A stretch of 9,564 nucleotides of DNA. Source: Oribacterium sp. UBA6992. Lineage in GTDB: Bacteria; Bacillota; Clostridia; Lachnospirales; Lachnospiraceae. The position numbers were made by a program, and so were the translations under genes. The notes below the pieces were generated by a model. That model made no database searches. It was given only the letters and a program-made list of their open reading frames with translations, and was not told the DNA's origin. Below are positions 5,448 through 9,564 of this stretch, one piece after another; within the stretch, counting starts at the first letter, position 1, and each line of letters starts with the position of its first letter. The stretch is from the NCBI GenBank assembly GCA_002449915.1, contig DJXY01000035.1:1-9564 (forward strand), read 5' to 3'.

Positions 5448-6992
5448 TCATGCCTTGTGGCCTCCGATCTGCATATTCCTTTCCCGCATTGTGGCACCCT
5501 CCAGGAAATTCATGCCTCGCAGCACTGCATTATGACCGAATTTCTTTTTAATTTCCAGTGTCGCGTCCTGCATTTTCCGTTCTTTTTTTATTGATTGCTC
5601 TAATAAATTCCGCTTTTTCTCCTCTGCGTCGTAATCGGTAAAGAGATCCAATTGCTCCCAGGTGCCGGTTTGATTGCCAAAGGTATTTTTTTCTTTAGAA
5701 ACTATTTCTTCCGGTTTCACATGACAGGCAGTGATGTTTATACGTCGAATCGTAAGGACAGGATCCGTAATTTTATCAAATAAAGAAGTTACTGCGGTAA
5801 TGATTTGCTGACCCGAGCTCATGCTAAAAGGAAGATTGACGGAACCATGTGCAGGTTTTGGAATCATTCTTCCATACAAATCTTTTTTCACCGGACCATG
5901 ATAATTTTTTCGATGATTTGGATCTGTAAGATTTTCTATATCATAGCCGACATCCAACACCAGCTGATCCGTTACCAGCCGTTTATCAACAAGGTCAAGG
6001 ACAAGTGCGTCTATCATCTCCTTTACAATGAGCCGGGCGTTATCTCGATCGTAAGGGCAATGCAGTACCTGTCCGGAACAAAGGCTTCTGTCCTCCGGAC
6101 GATAGGCCTTGATCTCCTTAAGACCACAGCTCTCATACCCCCATGCGTGATCAATCAGAAGCTCTGCATTCACACCAAAGGCTTTATAGAGCATGTCCTC
6201 GTCCTGCAGTGAGCATCTGGCAATATCGCCCATTGTATATAAGCCTAAAGCACTAAGCTTCTTTATGTAACCACCGCCGACTCTCCAGAAATCTGTAAGT
6301 GGTCGATGCGTCCATAAAAGCCGCCGGAAGCTCATTTCATCCAGCTCTGCAATCCGTACACCATCCTGGTCTGCCGGAATGTGTTTAGCGACAATATCCA
6401 TGGCAATTTTGGCAAGATATAAATTTGTGCCGATGCCTGCCGTCGCCGTGATACCGGTTGCATCCATCACAGCATGAATCATCCTGACACAAAGCTCATG
6501 CGGTGTCATGGCATAGGTATTAAGATAAGGCGCAACATCCATAAATACCTCATCAATGGAATACACATGGATATCCTCCGGTGCGATCCATTGAAGATAA
6601 ATATGGTAAATGTCCGTGCTGATCTTTATATAATGTGCCATTTGTGGTGTCGCGATAATAAAATCAACCGCAAGAGAAGGATCTGCTGCCAGCGCTGTCT
6701 GGTTCACCGACTTTCCGGTAAAAGGATGACCATGGTTTTTCCGTTTTCTTTCTGCATTCACCTCGCGAACTCTTTCCATCACTTCAAAGAGCCGTGCCCT
6801 GCCGGGAATGCCGTAAGATTTTAGTGAAGGCGATACCGCGAGGCAGATCGTTTTTTCCGTGCGGGAAATATCTGCAACCACCAGATTGGTTGTTAGTGGA
6901 TCAAGATTTCGCTCGTGACATTCGACGGATGCGTAAAATGACTTGAGATCAATTGCAATATAAGATTTGTTTCCGGTATACTTATCCGCCAT
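5448..6992 (-). CDS. Y-family (UmuC/ImuB/UvrX-like) translesion DNA polymerase
   Basis: A 514-residue error-prone DNA polymerase that copies across damaged template. The palm has the metal-binding IAIDLKSFYASVEC (12-25, Asp15) and the catalytic YSIDEVFMDV (144-153, Asp147/Glu148). GIGTNLYLAKIAMD (186-199) is a conserved Y-family segment, and a helix-hairpin-helix-like region (WRVGGGYIKKLSALGLYTMGDIA) follows at 236-258. The C-terminal QLDLF (447-451) fits the beta-clamp binding consensus. The charged tail after it is rich in Lys and Arg. The frame is open up to 7073, but that start lies inside the promoter; the ATG at 6992 has GGGAG 5-6 nt upstream. A near-consensus SOS box at the transcription start indicates LexA control. 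It is closest to the UvrX/YqjW type rather than DinB, judged by the YolD partner. Confidence 0.93.
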   Translation of the reverse strand: MADKYTGNKSYIAIDLKSFYASVECHERNLDPLTTNLVVADISRTEKTICLAVSPSLKSYGIPGRARLFEVMERVREVNAERKRKNHGHPFTGKSVNQTALAADPSLAVDFIIATPQMAHYIKISTDIYHIYLQWIAPEDIHVYSIDEVFMDVAPYLNTYAMTPHELCVRMIHAVMDATGITATAGIGTNLYLAKIAMDIVAKHIPADQDGVRIAELDEMSFRRLLWTHRPLTDFWRVGGGYIKKLSALGLYTMGDIARCSLQDEDMLYKAFGVNAELLIDHAWGYESCGLKEIKAYRPEDRSLCSGQVLHCPYDRDNARLIVKEMIDALVLDLVDKRLVTDQLVLDVGYDIENLTDPNHRKNYHGPVKKDLYGRMIPKPAHGSVNLPFSMSSGQQIITAVTSLFDKITDPVLTIRRINITACHVKPEEIVSKEKNTFGNQTGTWEQLDLFTDYDAEEKKRNLLEQSIKKERKMQDATLEIKKKFGHNAVLRGMNFLEGATMRERNMQIGGHKA

Positions 6993-7028
6993 TATTTCTC
7001 CCATTGCCTGCTTAAAAAACATATATAA

Positions 7029-7044
7029 CAGAACATATATTCTG
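7029..7044. promoter_or_regulatory. SOS box (DinR/LexA operator)
   Basis: CAGAACATATATTCTG matches the Bacillota LexA consensus CGAACATATGTTCG at 11 of 14 positions (7030-7043), with the GAAC half-site perfect and the other reading ATTC. It is nearly palindromic and lies immediately after the -10 of the polymerase promoter, covering the predicted start, as expected for repression by LexA. The gene family it controls is classically SOS-induced. Confidence 0.8.
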
Positions 7045-7073
7045 ATTATATACAAAAATGCCTCTGATTGCAA
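7038..7073 (-). promoter_or_regulatory. Promoter of the polymerase-YolD operon
   Basis: On the minus strand TTGCAA (7073-7068) and a perfect TATAAT (7050-7045) are separated by 17 bp. The predicted start is near 7038, inside the SOS box, giving a 46-nt leader to the ATG at 6992. The promoter lies just downstream of the TSUP stop codon at 7115, so the polymerase need not be read through from that gene. Confidence 0.75.
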
Positions 7074-7114
7074 TTAAAATGAATAACCGGCAGGCTACGA
7101 TCCGTAAGCAACCT

Positions 7115-7846
7115 TCAAAGTGGTGACAGCATATATACACCGGCAAGAACCATAAATATGCAGACCACCTTTCGGAAGGCATCCTGCCGGATTTTCCGGA
7201 ACACCTTTAGCCCCACCACTGTTCCAATGCCAAGACCGAGAACCGCCGCTATACAGTACATCCATACCTGTGATGTAAGGTGTCCCATAAAAATATGGGT
7301 GAGCAGCAGATATATTGAGGATAAGAAGAAATACATCTGCAGTGTTGCTGCGTACTCTTCCTTGGAATCCGTAACACTGAGACAATACAGTACCATCGGC
7401 GGCCCGCCAATGCTCATGAGACCGCCCATGATTCCACTCAGCGTTCCTGCTGCAAGACCTGACATGACCCAGTTTTCTGCTTTTGCTGCCTGCCGCGTTT
7501 TCATCATCCAGAAAGAAAGCATGATCAGGCAGATCCCGAGGATCTTTCGTAGCATTACGTCCGGAACGGCGGACTGGATGCAGATGCCGATATATCCGAA
7601 AACCGCATTGGCGATCATCGGTAAGACAATAAGCCTCCAGCGAATATTTTTCCAGTACCTGAGTGCAATAGCGCATACCATAACCGAGGATGTAACGACC
7701 TCAAGTACGGAAGCTGTCTGAATGCTCAGAAAAACAGGGAGAATGGACATTAATACGATGGCATAGCCAAATCCTGAAACCGATTGGATAAAACTACCCA
7801 AAACCGCGGTCCCAAAAATGACCGCCAAAATGCTGTTGTACTGCAT
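7115..7846 (-). CDS. TSUP (TauE/SafE) family membrane exporter
   Basis: A 243-residue, very hydrophobic protein with about 7-8 predicted membrane helices and the length of the TauE/SafE (formerly DUF81) family. Members export sulfite, sulfoacetate or other small organic anions. Family-like features are the N-terminal GSFIQSVSGFGYAIVL and the repeat-like second half with GTLSGIMGGLMSIGGPPMVL, each containing the Gly-rich turn that marks the two half-domains. The ATG at 7846 is preceded by AGGA with a 7-nt spacer, an adequate site. It stands alone, with roughly 340 bp of upstream non-coding DNA and the polymerase promoter downstream. The substrate cannot be told from sequence; the nearby C-S lyase makes a sulfur anion plausible but not demonstrated. 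Confidence 0.85.
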   Translation of the reverse strand: MQYNSILAVIFGTAVLGSFIQSVSGFGYAIVLMSILPVFLSIQTASVLEVVTSSVMVCAIALRYWKNIRWRLIVLPMIANAVFGYIGICIQSAVPDVMLRKILGICLIMLSFWMMKTRQAAKAENWVMSGLAAGTLSGIMGGLMSIGGPPMVLYCLSVTDSKEEYAATLQMYFFLSSIYLLLTHIFMGHLTSQVWMYCIAAVLGLGIGTVVGLKVFRKIRQDAFRKVVCIFMVLAGVYMLSPL

Positions 7847-8143
7847 ATGTTTATCCTGCCCTTTCCTGCTGTGCTCCCCGGTTGGTTATCGGTCATGCCG
7901 GAAGCTATTGCTACTAAAATTTTTATATACTGGGAGTAATTTGTCACTAGAAACAATTTGTTATAATATTTAACTAATTATGGCATAAAACAGCAGGATG
8001 GTTCAAGAGGCAATCCGTTTCAAGCAGAAATTGGGCGCAAGAAATGGTGGAACAGTTTGCTCGCCATCCAGCATCATGCAGCCAGCTCTTAATGGAGATG
8101 GATGCAAATAGCCCTTTGGCATATACAGAAAATAATAAAAAAC
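7847..8143. other. Non-coding gap upstream of the TSUP gene
   Basis: The left half is AT-rich and contains the candidate TSUP promoter and leader, plus a small AACAA-A-TTGTT palindrome near 7951-7965. The right half (about 7990-8111) holds a 37-codon plus-strand frame with no usable ribosome binding site. No RNA motif or repeat was recognised. The HAD-gene terminator bounds it on the right. Confidence 0.5.
7968..8006 (-). promoter_or_regulatory. Candidate promoter of the TSUP gene
   Basis: On the minus strand TTGAAC (8006-8001), an 18-bp spacer and CATAAT (7982-7977) line up, with TGC just before the -10 giving an extended -10. The start near 7970 would leave a leader of about 125 nt. It lies downstream of the HAD terminator, where a new promoter is needed. 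Confidence 0.45.
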
Positions 8144-8174
8144 GTACCCGAAAATGCGGCAGACATTCGGGTAC
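8136..8174 (-). terminator. Rho-independent terminator of the pstB-HAD unit
   Basis: On the minus strand a perfect 9-bp stem, GTACCCGAA (8174-8166) with TTCGGGTAC (8152-8144), closes a 13-nt loop and is followed by GTTTTTTATT. It starts 13 nt after the HAD stop codon, so the HAD gene is last in its transcript. Confidence 0.9.
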
Positions 8175-8187
8175 AAATTACTTTACT

Positions 8188-9033
8188 TTACTTTTCTGTG
8201 ACCTTTGTTACTGTCACATTGGTTGTGCCGCTGACGCTCTCCTGCGCCGCTTTTTTGGCAAGCCTTGGAATGTCTCCAACGCCGTTCAGTACGACACTAG
8301 GACGATAGGCATATTCCTTAAGCGTTTCCTGAGTTGAAATACCGGACAGCACAAGCACCGTAGACATACCGCTTTCCAGACCTGTGATGACATCCGTATC
8401 CATACGGTCGCCAACCATCACTGCCTCTGCAGAATGACAGTTCAGAATCCTGAGCCCGGTCCGCATCATCAGTGGATTAGGCTTACCACAGAAGTAGGCC
8501 TTTTTACCGGTTGCAATTTCTATTGGCGCAATCAGCGCACCGCAGGCCGGAGCAATACCGTGCTCAATCGGGCCGGAGACATCGGAGTTTGCACCGATCA
8601 GCTTGGCGCCCGCCAGCACCAGATTGGTCGCCTTGGTCAGCGCATCCAGCGAATAGGACTTGCCCTCGCCTACCACGACATAATCCGGGTCGACATCATT
8701 CATCGTGATACCCGCATTGTAAAGTGCGTTAAACAGTCCCGCTTCACCGATTACGTAGGCGGAGCATCCCGGCGCCTGATCCTTGAGAAACGCCGCCGTT
8801 GCAAGCGCGCTGGTATAAAAATGGTTTTCCGATACATCCAGCCCCATACGGCTCAGCTTCTGGCTCAGCTCCTTCGGCGTACTGCTGCTGTTATTGGTAA
8901 GGAAAAGATATTCCTTTTTGGTATCCTGAAGCCAGTGTATAAATTCCTTAACACCTGGAAGGATGTTGTTGCCATAGTAGATGACACCATCCATATCGCA
9001 GATGAAGCCTTTGATTTCGTCAAAATCGATCAT
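8188..9033 (-). CDS. NagD-type HAD-IIA hydrolase (sugar-phosphatase / nucleotidase)
   Basis: A 281-residue cytoplasmic phosphatase of the HAD superfamily, subfamily IIA (NagD/AraL/p-nitrophenylphosphatase type). Motif I is DMDGV (13-17; Asp13 nucleophile, Asp15 acid/base), motif II is LTNNSS (Thr46), motif III uses Lys184 in CGKPNP, and motif IV is GDRMDTD (208-214) for Mg2+. The C2 cap lies between motifs II and III (about 75-180), with GANSD near 147-151. The start has GGAGG with a 9-nt spacer. It follows pstB by 21 bp and is ended by a strong hairpin, so the two are probably co-transcribed. The last 20 residues (AQESVSGTTNVTVTKVTEK) look like an unstructured extension. Family members dephosphorylate sugar phosphates or nucleotides; the substrate is not predictable. 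Confidence 0.92.
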   Translation of the reverse strand: MIDFDEIKGFICDMDGVIYYGNNILPGVKEFIHWLQDTKKEYLFLTNNSSSTPKELSQKLSRMGLDVSENHFYTSALATAAFLKDQAPGCSAYVIGEAGLFNALYNAGITMNDVDPDYVVVGEGKSYSLDALTKATNLVLAGAKLIGANSDVSGPIEHGIAPACGALIAPIEIATGKKAYFCGKPNPLMMRTGLRILNCHSAEAVMVGDRMDTDVITGLESGMSTVLVLSGISTQETLKEYAYRPSVVLNGVGDIPRLAKKAAQESVSGTTNVTVTKVTEK

Positions 9034-9054
9034 TGTTTGCTGCCTCCAATCTAC

Positions 9055-9564
9055 CTAACCAAAGTGGCCGCTTACGTAATCGCGCGTGCGGCTGTCCTTG
9101 GGATCCTCGAAGATCTGCTTCGCGTCGTCGAATTCGACCAAGTCGCCCAAGAGAAAGAACGCGCACTTGTCGCCAACACGATGGGCCTGCTGCATGTTGT
9201 GGGTGACCATGACCAGCGTGTAATCGCGCTTGAGTACGCCAACAAGTTCCTCGATTTGCCCGGTGGAAATGGGATCTAGAGCACTGGTGGACTCGTCCAA
9301 AAGGAGGACCTCCGGCTTGACTGCAAGCGCACGCGCGATGCAGAGCCTCTGCTGCTGTCCACCAGAAAGACCCAACGCGTTGCGCTTGAGCCTGTCTTTC
9401 ACCTCGTCCCAAAGGGCTGCGCCGCGCAGAGATTCCTCGACGATCCGATCCAGCTCATCGCGGTTGCGAACACCGTGGACCCTGGGGCCATAGGCAACGT
9501 TGTCGTAGATGCTCATAGGGAAAGGGTTTGCCTTCTGGAACACCATGCCTACGCGCTTGCGCAG
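9055..9564 (-). CDS. pstB: Phosphate ABC transporter ATP-binding protein PstB, 3' part
   Basis: The last 169 residues of PstB, the ATPase that powers the PstSCAB high-affinity phosphate importer at the inner face of the membrane. The gene runs off the right edge; the Walker A region is outside. Visible motifs are the Q-loop [20 protein letters not shown], the signature [17 protein letters not shown], Walker B LLLDES with D-loop SALDP, and the switch VTHNM. The C-terminus [17 protein letters not shown] is typical for PstB. The residue after the catalytic Glu is Ser, where most PstB proteins have Pro (DEP). Base composition is high: by hand count positions 9061-9180 are about 57-58% G+C against about 35% in 5581-5640. 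Ending 21 bp before the HAD gene, it is likely the end of a pst operon with a phosphatase appended. Confidence 0.95.
   Translation of the reverse strand: MRKRVGMVFQKANPFPMSIYDNVAYGPRVHGVRNRDELDRIVEESLRGAALWDEVKDRLKRNALGLSGGQQQRLCIARALAVKPEVLLLDESTSALDPISTGQIEELVGVLKRDYTLVMVTHNMQQAHRVGDKCAFFLLGDLVEFDDAKQIFEDPKDSRTRDYVSGHFG

Noticed and set aside
7095..7676. 193-codon minus-strand frame overlapping the TSUP gene
   Set aside because: Out of frame with the membrane protein, has no start signal and lacks hydrophobic or domain structure.
7998..8111. 37-codon plus-strand frame in the TSUP upstream gap, with a candidate TTGTCA/TAATAT promoter before it
   Set aside because: The only Shine-Dalgarno-like bases touch the ATG, the peptide resembles no known family, and the segment overlaps a better minus-strand promoter.
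8434..9279. 281-codon plus-strand frame opposite the HAD gene and pstB
   Set aside because: Antisense to two clear genes and spans their boundary; the frame is a by-product of their G+C-rich codon use.

Overview
The window looks like chromosomal DNA of a low-to-mid G+C Bacillota, most likely a Clostridia/Lachnospiraceae-type gut anaerobe. Strong AGGAGG ribosome binding sites, U-tract terminators, sigma-A-like promoters, a DinR/LexA-type SOS box and the Y-family polymerase plus YolD pair all point that way. The lineage is inferred from family resemblance, not from a database search. Every protein gene lies on the minus strand. The only plus-strand genes are two tRNAs at the left end.

Layout. 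Positions 1-240 hold the 3' end of a probable tRNA-Leu with its terminator, then a complete tRNA-Ser(CGA) with its terminator. A perfect 19-bp hairpin (284-331) separates the tRNAs from the convergent protein genes. Reading down the minus strand from 3658, an APC-family amino acid permease, a PatB/MalY-type C-S lyase and a thioredoxin-fold peroxiredoxin-like protein form a compact cluster (gaps of 62 and 20 bp). A roughly 590-bp intergenic region (3659-4247) contains a convincing permease promoter overlapped by a TACTTAA/TTAAGTA palindrome, further copies of that half-site, and a hairpin terminator. Upstream lies a MarR-family regulator gene with its own promoter.

Positions 4938-6992 encode an error-prone Y-family DNA polymerase followed by a YolD-like partner. 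They are driven by a promoter whose start region carries a near-consensus SOS box, so this is a DNA-damage-inducible translesion module. Positions 7115-7846 encode a TSUP (TauE/SafE) membrane exporter. After a roughly 340-bp gap come a NagD-type HAD phosphatase (8188-9033) with a strong terminator and, running off the right edge, the 3' part of pstB, the phosphate transporter ATPase. pstB is visibly richer in G+C than the genes to its left.

How the parts may fit together. The permease, C-S lyase, redoxin and perhaps the TSUP exporter suggest uptake and breakdown of a sulfur-containing amino acid, with control by the neighbouring MarR protein. This is inference from gene order and candidate operators. 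The polymerase/YolD pair is a separate stress module, and pstB/HAD belongs to a phosphate-related transcription unit. I see no CRISPR array, insertion sequence or phage gene, and no clearly new multi-gene system. The most informative signals are regulatory.
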